Shown: positions 1-8,691, counted from the first letter of the stretch. The stretch is 64,000 nt of DNA from an uncultured Flavobacteriaceae bacterium (GCA_947502975.1 CANNBV010000003.1:62001-126000); one strand, 5' to 3'. The notes: generated by a model from the sequence alone, not told the origin. Numbers and translations are program-made.

Positions 1-1
1 A

Positions 2-571
2 GGTATTATTCATGCCGAAGCACCTACGAAATCATTTGTAAAAAAAGGAGGTGTTTTAGAAGGTATTCAATTATGGTTGAATTTACCTGCGGAAAAGAAA
101 ATGATTGAGGCTAATTATCAACATGCTAAACATGAAGATTTTAGAAAAGTAGTATCAGATGATACTAAGGTTAGTGTTCAAATTATAGCAGGTGAGCTTG
201 ATGGTGTATACGGGCGTATTAAAACACAAACGGCTGTTAATGCTTTTATGGTAGATGTTGAGGCTGGAGGTGCGTTTAATTTGAAAGTTCCAAAATCACA
301 TCAATCGACTGTTTATTTGTTGAAAGGTGATGTGCTAATCAACGGTTCTGAAAATTTGAAATTAAATGAAAATCAACTTATTGAGTTTCATCAAGATGGT
401 GAAGGTTTTTCTATAGAAGGTAATGAAAATAGTAAGTTATTATTTCTTTCAGGAACACCTTTTAATGAGCCTGTGACCACTTATGGTCCGTATGTGATGA
501 ATACACAGACTGAAATTATGGAGGCCATGCGCGATTATCAAATGGGAAAAATGGGATTTTTACCAGTATAG
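2..571 (+). CDS. Pirin family protein, 5' end outside the window (partial)
   Basis: The reading frame is open from base 2 to the stop at 569-571, so about 189 C-terminal residues are visible and the start lies upstream. The first visible residues, GIIHAE, match the second half of the metal site (His-x-Glu) of the N-terminal cupin of pirins, followed by the typical LEGIQLWLNLP stretch and a second cupin whose tail reads GPYVMNTQTEIMEAMRDY. Pirins are non-haem iron cupins; some act as quercetin dioxygenases, others as redox sensors. The TTG at 77 is internal, not a start. A second pirin follows at 708, so the two may be co-transcribed. The family is certain; substrate cannot be told. Confidence 0.9.
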   Translation, partial: GIIHAEAPTKSFVKKGGVLEGIQLWLNLPAEKKMIEANYQHAKHEDFRKVVSDDTKVSVQIIAGELDGVYGRIKTQTAVNAFMVDVEAGGAFNLKVPKSHQSTVYLLKGDVLINGSENLKLNENQLIEFHQDGEGFSIEGNENSKLLFLSGTPFNEPVTTYGPYVMNTQTEIMEAMRDYQMGKMGFLPV

Positions 572-595
572 TAAATTGAGTAAGTACATAACAGT

Positions 596-686
596 GGTGC
601 GTTAGGGATTGCAGAGGAAAGCCCACAGCCCGACGAAGGAGGTGCGAGGACTTGTAACGTAAAGCCCGACCCTTGTGGTAACGCCC
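596..686 (+). repeat. Intergenic structured repeat, copy A
   Basis: This element sits between two pirin genes. Its ends, GCGTTA at 599-604 and TAACGC at 679-684, are exact complements and would close a long RNA stem. The interior contains AGGGATTGCAG, AAAGCCCAC, GAGGACTTGTAA and AAAGCCCGACCC, all of which recur in reverse orientation near 54977-55101 and, more degenerate, at 5427-5512. No reading frame is evident. I recall similar elements between genes in other Flavobacteriaceae but cannot give a family name. Confidence 0.7.
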
Positions 687-707
687 AAATAAATAAAAAT
701 AAATATT

Positions 708-1424
708 ATGAAAACAATAATTCACAAATCGGATACAAGAGGTTTTGCAAATCATGGATGGTTAAAGTCTCATCACACATTTAGTTTTGCAAGTTATCAA
801 GATGCAGAACGTATGAATTTTGGTATGTTGCGTGTGTTGAATGATGATGTGGTACAACCAAAAATGGGATTTGGAACACATCCACACCAGAATATGGAGA
901 TTATTTCTATACCTCTAAAAGGAGCGCTATCGCACAAAGATAGTATGGGAAATAAACGTGCTATTGAAGTAGGAGAGGTACAGGTAATGAGTGCTGGGAC
1001 AGGCCTAACACATTCGGAATTTAATGATAGTAAAACCGAAGAGGTAAACTTTTTACAACTTTGGATTATACCAGAAGAAATGGGAGTTACTCCTAATTAT
1101 GAGCAGCGTAAATTTGATGTTTCTGAACGACAAAATACGTTGCAAACCGTGGTGGCTCCAAAGGATAAATTAGAGGATGAGGCTTTGCCAATTAGTCAAC
1201 AAGCTTATATTTACAGAACTGATTTAAATGCTGATAACTCGGTAGTTTTAACACCTAAAAGCACTGATAATGGCTTTTATATTTTTGTTACAGATGGGGC
1301 TATTGAAGTTTCTGAAAACACTTTGGAAAAACGAGATGCTATAGGTGTTTGGGATGTTGATGGTTTAGAAATTTCTGCAAAGGAAAATTCTGAAGTAATA
1401 ATCATTGAAGTTCCTATGAATTAG
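708..1424 (+). CDS. Pirin family protein (YhhW-like bicupin)
   Basis: This is a full-length 238-residue pirin of the YhhW/quercetinase branch. The N-terminal cupin carries the four expected metal ligands: His58 and His60 (GTHPHQNME), His102 and Glu104 (GLTHSEF). The N-terminus GWLKSHHTFSFASY is the family hallmark. The C-terminal half is a second, metal-free cupin. A cytoplasmic Fe(II) enzyme or sensor is expected; related proteins cleave quercetin in vitro, but the physiological substrate is unknown. ATG at 708 is the only sensible start. It follows another pirin, separated by a structured repeat, and is closed by a hairpin terminator. Confidence 0.92.
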   Translation: MKTIIHKSDTRGFANHGWLKSHHTFSFASYQDAERMNFGMLRVLNDDVVQPKMGFGTHPHQNMEIISIPLKGALSHKDSMGNKRAIEVGEVQVMSAGTGLTHSEFNDSKTEEVNFLQLWIIPEEMGVTPNYEQRKFDVSERQNTLQTVVAPKDKLEDEALPISQQAYIYRTDLNADNSVVLTPKSTDNGFYIFVTDGAIEVSENTLEKRDAIGVWDVDGLEISAKENSEVIIIEVPMN

Positions 1425-1446
1425 AATAATTGAGTGATTAATAGTT

Positions 1447-1475
1447 AAAAGCACCTTTGACGGGTGCTTTTTTTA
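1447..1475 (+). terminator. Rho-independent terminator after pirin
   Basis: A hairpin with arms AAAAGCACC and GGGTGCTTTT encloses a short loop and is followed by a T run, 22 bases after the pirin stop codon. Confidence 0.8.
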
Positions 1476-1524
1476 TTTAAAACTACGATATTTGCTTTTC
1501 AACTAACCAAAAAAAGAAAAGATT

Positions 1525-1707
1525 ATGGCGATGAATAAAAATACAGTTTTAGCTTGGGCTACAATTTTAATGATCATTATGGGTGTCGTGCTAATTTTAA
1601 TGGGTGCATACAGGTATGATGATGTTGCAGGATGGGGTTTTGCAACTGTGGGTATTGGCTTTTTTGCAATAGCTTGGGTGTTTAATGCCTTAAAAGGACG
1701 TGTTTAA
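1525..1707 (+). CDS. Small two-span membrane protein (CAL67264-like family)
   Basis: This 60-residue protein is almost entirely two hydrophobic helices (about residues 8-28 and 35-54) joined by the polar turn YRYDDVAG, with a basic end KGRV. It resembles, from memory, the short membrane protein family found throughout Flavobacteriaceae under the name CAL67264; no function is known for it. Start ATG at 1525 is preceded by an A-rich leader. The next gene, ettA, begins 66 bases downstream on the same strand, so co-transcription is possible. Confidence 0.75.
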   Translation: MAMNKNTVLAWATILMIIMGVVLILMGAYRYDDVAGWGFATVGIGFFAIAWVFNALKGRV

Positions 1708-1773
1708 ACTAGTAGCTCCTAAATTCTAAATTTTATAATTATTCTTCTAACAACTAACATCTATTAATTAAAA

Positions 1774-3465
1774 ATGAGTGACGATAAAAAGATAATTTTC
1801 TCAATGTCTGGTGTAACTAAGACATTTCAAAGTGCAAATACACCTGTGTTAAAAAATATATATCTAAGTTTTTTTTACGGTGCTAAAATTGGAATTTTAG
1901 GACTTAATGGTTCTGGTAAGTCTACTTTACTGAAGATTATTGCTGGTGTTGATAAGAATTATCAGGGTGATGTTGTGTTTTCTCAAGATTACTCGGTTGG
2001 CTATTTAGAGCAAGAACCAAAGCTTGATGAAGAAAAAACTGTGATGGAAATAGTGCGAGAAGGTGCTGCAGAAACAGTAGCAATTCTTGATGAATATAAC
2101 AGTATTAATGATCAATTTGGCTTAGAAGAAGTATATAGCGATCCTGATAAAATGGAAAAGCTAATGAACCGACAGGCTGAATTACAAGACAAAATTGATG
2201 CTGCTAACGCTTGGGAGTTGGATACGAAATTAGAAATAGCGATGGATGCGTTACGCACACCTGATGGTGATAAGAAAATTAGTGTACTTTCTGGTGGTGA
2301 GCGACGTAGAGTTGCTTTGTGCCGTCTATTATTACAAGAACCAGACGTATTACTTTTAGATGAGCCTACCAACCATTTGGATGCTGAGTCTGTGCATTGG
2401 TTAGAGCATCACTTAGCACAGTACAAAGGAACAGTTATAGCAGTAACACACGATAGATACTTTTTGGATAATGTTGCTGGTTGGATTCTTGAACTGGATA
2501 GAGGAGAAGGTATTCCATGGAAAGGCAATTATTCCTCTTGGTTAGATCAAAAGTCTAAACGTATGGCTCAGGAAGGCAAAGCTGCATCTAAACGTCAAAA
2601 AACCTTAGAGCGTGAGTTGGAATGGGTGCGCCAGGGTGCAAAAGGGCGTCAAACCAAGCAAAAAGCACGTTTAAAGAATTACGATAAGTTAATGAGTCAA
2701 GATCAAAAACAACTTGATGAAAAACTAGAAATATATATTCCAAATGGACCTCGCTTAGGGACTAATGTAATTGAAGCTAAAGGCGTTGCAAAAGGTTATG
2801 ATGACAAATTATTGTATGATGATTTAAACTTCAATCTCCCACAGGCAGGAATAGTTGGTATTATTGGTCCAAATGGAGCCGGTAAAACAACTATATTTAG
2901 AATGATAATGGGAGAAGAAACTCCAGATAAAGGTGAGTTTGTTGTTGGTGAAACAGCAAAACTAGCTTATGTAGATCAAAAGCATTCTAATATCGATCCA
3001 GAAAAGACCATCTGGCAAAATTTTAGTGATGAACAAGAATTAGTATTGATGGGTGGTAAAGAAGTGAATTCTCGTGCTTATTTAAGTCGATTTAATTTCT
3101 CTGGAGGTGAACAAAATAAAAAGGTAAAACTACTCTCTGGTGGTGAGCGTAACCGTCTACATTTAGCAATGACTCTAAAAGAAGAAGGTAATGTGTTACT
3201 TTTAGATGAGCCTACTAATGATCTTGATGTTAATACTTTACGAGCTTTAGAAGAAGGTCTTGAGAGTTTTGCAGGTTGTGCTGTAGTGATTAGTCACGAC
3301 CGTTGGTTTTTAGATAGAATATGCACACATATTTTAGCTTTTGAAGGAGATTCTCAAGTGTATTTCTTTGAAGGGAGTTTTTCTGATTATGAGGAAAATA
3401 AGAAAAAACGACTAGGTGGCGATTTGATGCCTAAGCGAATTAAATATAAAAAGTTAGTGAGATAA
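1774..3465 (+). CDS. ettA: Energy-dependent translational throttle protein EttA (ABC-F ATPase)
   Basis: This 563-residue protein has two ABC ATPase domains and no membrane spans. Domain 1 has Walker A GLNGSGKS (residues 43-50), signature LSGGERRR and Walker B LLLDEPTNHLD. Domain 2 has GPNGAGKTT, LSGGERNR and LLLDEPTNDLD. Between them lies the lysine/arginine-rich linker (KQKARLKNYDKL) that contacts the ribosome E site. EttA-type proteins bind 70S ribosomes and gate entry into elongation according to the ATP/ADP ratio. Length and architecture are canonical. The gene ends at a bidirectional terminator. Confidence 0.95.
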   Translation: MSDDKKIIFSMSGVTKTFQSANTPVLKNIYLSFFYGAKIGILGLNGSGKSTLLKIIAGVDKNYQGDVVFSQDYSVGYLEQEPKLDEEKTVMEIVREGAAETVAILDEYNSINDQFGLEEVYSDPDKMEKLMNRQAELQDKIDAANAWELDTKLEIAMDALRTPDGDKKISVLSGGERRRVALCRLLLQEPDVLLLDEPTNHLDAESVHWLEHHLAQYKGTVIAVTHDRYFLDNVAGWILELDRGEGIPWKGNYSSWLDQKSKRMAQEGKAASKRQKTLERELEWVRQGAKGRQTKQKARLKNYDKLMSQDQKQLDEKLEIYIPNGPRLGTNVIEAKGVAKGYDDKLLYDDLNFNLPQAGIVGIIGPNGAGKTTIFRMIMGEETPDKGEFVVGETAKLAYVDQKHSNIDPEKTIWQNFSDEQELVLMGGKEVNSRAYLSRFNFSGGEQNKKVKLLSGGERNRLHLAMTLKEEGNVLLLDEPTNDLDVNTLRALEEGLESFAGCAVVISHDRWFLDRICTHILAFEGDSQVYFFEGSFSDYEENKKKRLGGDLMPKRIKYKKLVR

Positions 3466-3480
3466 TATATATACTGTAAT

Positions 3481-3509
3481 AAAAAAAGCGCCTTAAAGGC
3501 GCTTTTTTT
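3481..3509. terminator. Bidirectional terminator between ettA and the converging small gene
   Basis: The arms AAAAAAAGCGCC (3481-3492) and GGCGCTTTTTTT (3498-3509) are perfectly complementary, giving A and T tracts on both sides. The hairpin overlaps the stop codon of the minus-strand gene ending at 3508, so it can serve both converging genes. Confidence 0.85.
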
Positions 3510-3747
3510 ATTTGTTATCATATAAATGACCTTCCCTAAAATCTTTATAGGTTTTATTGTCTTCATCAGTCTCTAATGTACTTGAGTTTGACAACTTATC
3601 ATTTTCCTTCTTAAGGATATAAGATTTTCTAACGCCTAGTATTAAAAGTATCAGAAAAAAAACGACTACAATAGATAATATAGTAACAATTTGTCCCTGA
3701 CTTATAAGTATAGGAATTGTGTTTGAGTTTATGTTTAAGAGAAACAT
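3508..3747 (-). CDS. Small single-span membrane protein, function unknown
   Basis: This 79-residue protein has an N-terminal hydrophobic helix (about residues 21-40) followed by a charged cytoplasmic tail ending in TYKDFREGHLYDNK. It is probably real: it has its own -7 promoter box about 30 bases upstream and ends exactly at a shared terminator. The tail resembles small conserved flavobacterial proteins I have seen but cannot name. No catalytic motif is visible. Confidence 0.6.
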   Translation of the reverse strand: MFLLNINSNTIPILISQGQIVTILSIVVVFFLILLILGVRKSYILKKENDKLSNSSTLETDEDNKTYKDFREGHLYDNK

Positions 3748-3776
3748 GAATTAGTCGATTTGGGTTAATAGCTTAA

Positions 3777-3784
3777 CAAATATA
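3777..3784 (-). promoter_or_regulatory. Candidate -7 promoter box for the small membrane gene
   Basis: On the minus strand this reads TATATTTG, an exact match to the Bacteroidota -7 consensus TAnnTTTG, about 30 bases upstream of the ATG at 3747. No clear -33 TTG was found. Confidence 0.45.
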
Positions 3785-4073
3785 AACCTTTTTTTATACT
3801 AAAACTCTAAAAATGAAGCCAATAATGCAATAATTATTAACAAATCTATATGAATTACCTGTTGAAATCCTTATAAATCAATGGTTTTCAATCACTTTCT
3901 TTGAAGTATTATCTTACATTAAATTTAGTAAAAAATGAATTTTTATTTCTACATGTAACAATTTTATATAATAATATACCAATAATTTAGAGCAAATTAA
4001 ATTTTAAAAGTCATCTTTTTTAACGAAATTGCTTGTCCTTAAAAATGTTCAACTTTAAAACACTACACATACC
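3785..4073. other. AT-rich intergenic gap without recognised content
   Basis: This divergent gap between the small membrane gene and the coiled-coil gene is very AT-rich. I see no open frame, no strong hairpin and no exact -7 box for the plus-strand gene at 4074. It presumably contains the promoter of the eight-gene block that follows. Confidence 0.5.
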
Positions 4074-5417
4074 ATGTCTGATGATTTTGATTTATTAGAA
4101 ACCAATTCCAATGAAAAAACAGAAAAAGTAGATGTCAATTGGGGAAAAGCCATTGATACTATGAAGTCTAAGCTATCGCAGGAGGACGATCCAGAAATGC
4201 GTCAAAAAATATTAAACGCGACTTTGGATGACGTTGTAGATATGGCAGAAAAGGATAGAACTACGCTTTTAGATGCTATTAAAGACCTAACAGATTATCA
4301 AGACGAGGTTGGTATTTTATTCGAAAAGTTTTCATCACTTAATGCTACAGAGCAAAAAGTAATAGATGATGCTCAAAAAGCTTTAGAGCGTGCTAGAATT
4401 GAATTGGAAGATGCTAAAGCAAAACCAGATACTTGGTGGAACAACCTTTGGGGACGTAAAAGTAAAATAAAAGCTGCTGAGGCTGCCTTGCAAACAGCTG
4501 AAAAAACTAGAGCCGCTGCTGATAATAAGGCAAAAGCTATGTTCCAAGAGCGTATTGAAAGTGCCGATGTACAAACATTACTTAAAGAGTTATCTTATAA
4601 ATCTCAAGCAGCCGTAACACGATTAAAGAACCGTGAGGTTGAAATTAAAGAAGTTGAAGAAAAGCTAAAAGATGCTATTGTTGAAGCTTCAAATAATCAT
4701 ACCAAAGCACTTGAAAAAAAGAAAGAAGTTGAAGCGAAGTTAGAAGAGCGATATGCACTTTTAAAACAAGCAAGACAAGAATTAGAAGATATTGCTGATA
4801 AACAATCTGCTGAGTATGCTCAAGCTATTGGCAAAGTTACTGAGTTGGAGCAAAAAGTAGAAGAATTAGAAGGCTTGAAAAACGCTTACACAACATTAGC
4901 TGCTAGTAAAGATAGCTTTGTGCACAAACATAACTTAACGATTAAGGTACTTACATCATTAAGAAGTAATTTGCAAACGCATCGTGCTAAATTGAAAAGT
5001 GATACTGAAGAGCGTTTAAAATATTACGATGGTTATGTTGTGGCACTTAAAGCTAGAACAGATCAAGAGTTTGCTGCAATTTTAGAACATTTGGGTGTGA
5101 AAACCGATGAACATATTGGAGAAACCCTTGCTGCAATGCACACAGCTAGTGCCAAAGCACGTCAGGATATGATGGACAATATTCCAGTACACGAAAAGGT
5201 AATGCAAGGTGTTTACAGTAGTTATGCTGAGGCTTTACAGGAAATTCGAGAGAAAGATATTGATATCCAAAAGAATTTTGCTGAGCGCTATGGTATCGAT
5301 ATGAAAGAAATATTCGAGGAGTATTATAAAGCTGATGCAAATGCACCAACTGGAGGCGATGATGAGCCAGCTGAAGCACCAAAGCCAGAGGCTAACGATG
5401 ACGATTTATTATCATAA
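4074..5417 (+). CDS. Acidic coiled-coil protein, first gene of an uncharacterised AAA+ cluster
   Basis: This 447-residue soluble protein has no signal peptide or membrane span. It is dominated by heptad-rich helices, roughly residues 90-125, 135-150 and 185-290, interrupted by the unusual aromatic patch WWNNLWGRKSK near residue 120. The last third (DEHIGETLAAMHTASAKARQ, YSSYAEALQEIREKD) is helical but less repetitive, and the end is a disordered acidic/proline tail, DDDLLS. Relatives in Bacteroidota are sometimes labelled microtubule-binding protein, which is not informative; distant likeness to TelA-type proteins is possible but unproven. Start ATG at 4074 is clear. It heads the same-strand block running to 13304. 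Confidence 0.75.
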   Translation: MSDDFDLLETNSNEKTEKVDVNWGKAIDTMKSKLSQEDDPEMRQKILNATLDDVVDMAEKDRTTLLDAIKDLTDYQDEVGILFEKFSSLNATEQKVIDDAQKALERARIELEDAKAKPDTWWNNLWGRKSKIKAAEAALQTAEKTRAAADNKAKAMFQERIESADVQTLLKELSYKSQAAVTRLKNREVEIKEVEEKLKDAIVEASNNHTKALEKKKEVEAKLEERYALLKQARQELEDIADKQSAEYAQAIGKVTELEQKVEELEGLKNAYTTLAASKDSFVHKHNLTIKVLTSLRSNLQTHRAKLKSDTEERLKYYDGYVVALKARTDQEFAAILEHLGVKTDEHIGETLAAMHTASAKARQDMMDNIPVHEKVMQGVYSSYAEALQEIREKDIDIQKNFAERYGIDMKEIFEEYYKADANAPTGGDDEPAEAPKPEANDDDLLS

Positions 5418-5426
5418 ACTTAATGA

Positions 5427-5512
5427 GGGCGTTACCCCGCTTTAAGGCGGGGTCAGGCTTTCGGCAGTCGCTCTCTGCGAGGAGCTTCAACAAATGCCTC
5501 AATCCTTAACGC
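5427..5512 (-). repeat. Intergenic structured repeat, copy B (reverse orientation)
   Basis: Read on the minus strand, this starts GCGTTAAGGATTGAGG and ends AAAGCCTGACC...GGTAACGCCC, matching the ends of copies A and C. GCGTTA and TAACGC again pair. It contains its own 7-bp hairpin, ACCCCGC/GCGGGGT, at 5434-5453. It lies between the coiled-coil gene and the next gene of the block, so it is probably transcribed within the operon. Confidence 0.6.
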
Positions 5513-5604
5513 GGGCTTATCCGCTAGCAACAAGTCTAACTTTTAAATATTAGTGTATTCGTGGCAAAACTGCATACCGAATACTGCGACTGAAAACCAA
5601 ATAA

Positions 5605-6663
5605 ATGTCAATTAACCAAATAGTTACACCTTTAGATTCAGCCATTTTAGATTCCAAAGCGCACTATACGTTTTACCATAAAATAGTCGATTTTGTGTTC
5701 AAAGAATTAGTGGTTTCGGTGCAACGCGAAAATATCTGCAATGATGCCGAAGTAGCAATTTTTAAACAATATTGTGACTTATTGCTATATTCTATTGAAG
5801 CGATGCGTATTAAATATATGTATGATGACGAGGATAATATGAAGGTAGATTTAACCGAATCTGGGTTTCCTAATTATTTAGAGTTTAGATATTTATTTAA
5901 TGACTTAGAACTACGAGATGAGTATTTGGGCAGATTAACTCCAGTAGATACGCTTAAAGAAGAGTTTTTAGATACTTTAATGCGCAAAAAACAGAAGGTT
6001 AAGAAGAGTCGATTGTTTCAAGCAGCTTCCATTGTGTATTACGCTTCGGTTAACAAAAAATATATTTTTAATCGGTTTGTCCAAGGCAAGATTGTGATTG
6101 CGCCAGAGGAAAGTGAGGCGAAATACATGACGAGTTGGAGTTTTTATGATGTGATTAAAAACAGACCTTTTATTTGTTTTATGTATTTTAATTATGATGG
6201 TAGTAACGTAGATGATTATAAACGTGAGATTTATGAGGTTTTAAAACATGTTGCAGATAGAGATATGGCTTTAGATACGATGGCATATGGTATTGATAAA
6301 AAGTTACCTAAAGTATCTCCAAAGGGTATTAAACGTATGGATTTAGGGCCAATTCATAATATGTTTACCAAGGATGAAAATGTAATTACACACGCCATTC
6401 TTGATGCGATTAGTAAAAAAACAATTCCTTTGGAGTCTTATGCTGTGTCTTTAAAAATGACTGAAGTAACATCAAAAAGCGAATTTAAAGAAGGCAGTTT
6501 TTTTAATAAACAAGTATTACAACGTTGGGGAGATGCATTTAGAAAAAAATATGTGCTAGCGCCACATCGGGTCATTCAATTGTTATACAATAAAACACCA
6601 GATATGATGAACGATTTGGAGAAACCACCCATCGAAATAGCCGGTGTAGAAATAAAACTTTAA
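5605..6663 (+). CDS. Unknown soluble protein of the AAA+ cluster
   Basis: I do not recognise this 352-residue protein. It has no signal peptide and no membrane span. The N-terminal half is helical and tyrosine/leucine-rich (HYTFYHKIVDFVFKELV; FNDLELRDEYLGRL); a basic patch KKQKVKKSR occurs near residue 130; the C-terminal part contains GIKRMDLGPIHNMFTKDENVITHAILDAI and ends in a hydrophobic EIAGVEIKL. No nucleotide-binding or metal motif is evident. Its gene lies directly before the AAA+ ATPase, separated by a hairpin-forming spacer, and the leaders of the two genes share the sequence CTGCGACTG...GAAAAC. A dedicated partner or adaptor of the ATPase is the simplest guess. Confidence 0.65.
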   Translation: MSINQIVTPLDSAILDSKAHYTFYHKIVDFVFKELVVSVQRENICNDAEVAIFKQYCDLLLYSIEAMRIKYMYDDEDNMKVDLTESGFPNYLEFRYLFNDLELRDEYLGRLTPVDTLKEEFLDTLMRKKQKVKKSRLFQAASIVYYASVNKKYIFNRFVQGKIVIAPEESEAKYMTSWSFYDVIKNRPFICFMYFNYDGSNVDDYKREIYEVLKHVADRDMALDTMAYGIDKKLPKVSPKGIKRMDLGPIHNMFTKDENVITHAILDAISKKTIPLESYAVSLKMTEVTSKSEFKEGSFFNKQVLQRWGDAFRKKYVLAPHRVIQLLYNKTPDMMNDLEKPPIEIAGVEIKL

Positions 6664-6669
6664 AGAAAG

Positions 6670-6715
6670 CAGTCACAGTCTCAGTATGCAGTACTGAAAA
6701 CTGCGACTGTGACTG
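6670..6715 (+). repeat. Perfect intra-operon hairpin before the AAA+ gene
   Basis: The arms CAGTCACAGTC (6670-6680) and GACTGTGACTG (6705-6715) are perfect 11-bp complements. Nested inside is TCAGTA (6681-6686) pairing with TACTGA (6692-6697), leaving a bulge. There is no T tract, so a classical terminator is unlikely; an RNA processing or stability element between cistrons is more plausible. Confidence 0.7.
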
Positions 6716-6729
6716 AAAACTAAAAAAAC

Positions 6730-8691
6730 ATGGAACACAATTCAACATTTCCTATAAAATTATCAGAACTTGATATGCTTCGTGATGAAGCGGCATCATA
6801 CTTAAAAAGCGTGCAATGGGAGCAAGGTGCTCGTGCAAAAAACAGAGATAAAGATGCTAAAGATGAATCTATTTTATTGTACTTATCTCGTGCAAATAAT
6901 GGTTCGAGTGCAACAGAAATCACATCAGTATCTAAAACTATTTTAGCTCTTAAGAAGCGTTTGTTGCCAGATTCTGTGGCGATTCCTATTTATTTAAATC
7001 AGACCTTATATGCCGTACAAGAAGGTATTACACTTGGTATTTGGATAAAGGATAGTTATTACGATGCTTCAGGTTTATCAAGTTTAAATGAAAATAAATC
7101 GGCTTTAGATGGTAATGGTAAGCGAGAGTTTGAGAGTAAGATGCACACTGCTACCGCATTTATGTTGTTTTCTAAAGCTTATAAAATATTACATGAATTA
7201 AAACCTCATGCTTCAGATGATTTAAGTGTAATGAAGCAAAAGTTTGCAGGCATTCCAGAAGTATCCTTGATGTCTCCTATAAAAGGAATTTCATGTAGCT
7301 TATTTTATTATGATAAGTATTTAGGACACCCTGAGATTATTAAGTCCGATAAAGATGTTATTGACTTTACAGTAGTGTATTTTGAAGCATTGATTGATGA
7401 AATTCAATTACGTAAAAGTGCTTTAGAGTATACTGAAACTATTGAAGACAGAACTTACAAATTAGAGAAATCAGAATTTGCAGTTTCAGGATGGAACAAT
7501 GTATTTCAAGGTACTGCAAAAAGTGTGGAGTTTAACAAAATTCAGTTTGAACAAATAGTTGGTAACCGAGATGCAAAACATTTTGCCCGTCGATTAACCG
7601 AACGTTTATTAAGCTATGATTTCGCAGCAAAGAAGAATCCATTTCAAGAATTAGGTGGTTTTATGCCAGTATTTATGGGCTATGGTATTCCAGGGACAGG
7701 GAAAAGTATGCTTATAGCTGCTATTGCGACCCGATTAAAAGAACATTGTGATACATTGGATATTCCGTTTTTGTTTCATCCCATGCCAGATACATTGATT
7801 TCGACATTTCAAGGTGGTTCTGCAGAGAAAATGGTAGAATGGATGAAGCCGTTACAAGACCCTTCAAAATTAATTTTTGCACCAATTGATGATGCGGAGA
7901 ATAATTTACAAGAGCGTACCGCGCAAGGAGTTTCAGCTGGTGTAAAAGAAGTTATTGGTGTATTTTTAAGATATACTGAAGGCGCATATGCGGTGAATTA
8001 CGGAAACAGTTCTATTGGGTTATTTACTAACCTTCCTGAAATGTTAGATAAAGCGGTGATTTCGCGTGTACAGGGACGTTTTAAAATTGACGGTGCTAGA
8101 ACAGAACATGACTTTTTAGATCAAGATCATTTATGGTGGCGCAAAATTGATGATACCATGCCAGATTTTGTGACTATGCAAGGACCAGAAAATTATAGCT
8201 ATTTGCAAGATCAAGGATTAGCAAAAAATATGGGTGATATTTTGAGTAGTGTTGAAAAACCTACTGAAGAACGTGTTCATGATGTATATGATAGGGTAGA
8301 AAAGCAGTTTAAAACCAATCAACATTTGTTTTATGCAAATTTATATAAGGAGATGCAAGCCATATTTCCATTCTTTTCATCACGTGATGTTCGGAATATT
8401 CAATCGGCTATATCTTTGCGTTTAACTGATTTTGATTTAGAAGAAGATTGGTTTGAAAACCCAGAGATCTATTTCAAGCAAGAATATGATACTAAATTTA
8501 ATATGTTGCAAGAATTAATGCGTGGAAATATGAAAGGGTTGGATTTCTCTGAAATTCGCCGTCAGGAAGTAGTACGTTATTTAGATAATGTGGCAACTAT
8601 CGCAGATACAGATTTCAAACGTAAAGTAGATGCAAGAGTAAATCAGTTGAATATTGAAACGGAAGCTAGACAGCAGTTTGAGAATGAGTAG
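6730..8691 (+). CDS. AAA+ ATPase, core of an uncharacterised cluster
   Basis: This 653-residue protein is a single-ring AAA+ ATPase. A long N-terminal region (about 1-310) has no recognised domain. The AAA module follows: Walker A GIPGTGKS at 319-326, Walker B LIFAPIDDAEN with Asp387-Asp388 (Asp replaces the usual catalytic Glu), sensor-1 Asn434 in LFTNLPEMLDKAVISR with the arginine-finger-like Arg shortly after, as in the classical Vps4/FtsH/Cdc48 clade. The C-terminal 180 residues are helical. No membrane span is seen. The stop codon overlaps the Nudix start by 8 bases, so the two are coupled. A remodelling ATPase acting on the coiled-coil or membrane proteins of this block is inferred. Confidence 0.85.
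   Translation: MEHNSTFPIKLSELDMLRDEAASYLKSVQWEQGARAKNRDKDAKDESILLYLSRANNGSSATEITSVSKTILALKKRLLPDSVAIPIYLNQTLYAVQEGITLGIWIKDSYYDASGLSSLNENKSALDGNGKREFESKMHTATAFMLFSKAYKILHELKPHASDDLSVMKQKFAGIPEVSLMSPIKGISCSLFYYDKYLGHPEIIKSDKDVIDFTVVYFEALIDEIQLRKSALEYTETIEDRTYKLEKSEFAVSGWNNVFQGTAKSVEFNKIQFEQIVGNRDAKHFARRLTERLLSYDFAAKKNPFQELGGFMPVFMGYGIPGTGKSMLIAAIATRLKEHCDTLDIPFLFHPMPDTLISTFQGGSAEKMVEWMKPLQDPSKLIFAPIDDAENNLQERTAQGVSAGVKEVIGVFLRYTEGAYAVNYGNSSIGLFTNLPEMLDKAVISRVQGRFKIDGARTEHDFLDQDHLWWRKIDDTMPDFVTMQGPENYSYLQDQGLAKNMGDILSSVEKPTEERVHDVYDRVEKQFKTNQHLFYANLYKEMQAIFPFFSSRDVRNIQSAISLRLTDFDLEEDWFENPEIYFKQEYDTKFNMLQELMRGNMKGLDFSEIRRQEVVRYLDNVATIADTDFKRKVDARVNQLNIETEARQQFENE

Noticed and set aside
516-755. 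Minus-strand open frame of 79 codons opposite repeat copy A
   Set aside because: It crosses a pirin end, the repeat and the next start; the product has no domain-like pattern and the strand is opposite to both real genes.
8654-8683. TTG at 8654 as start of the Nudix gene
   Set aside because: The extra residues are only a shifted reading of the AAA+ end; ATG 8684 overlaps the stop in a coupling arrangement and suits the family.
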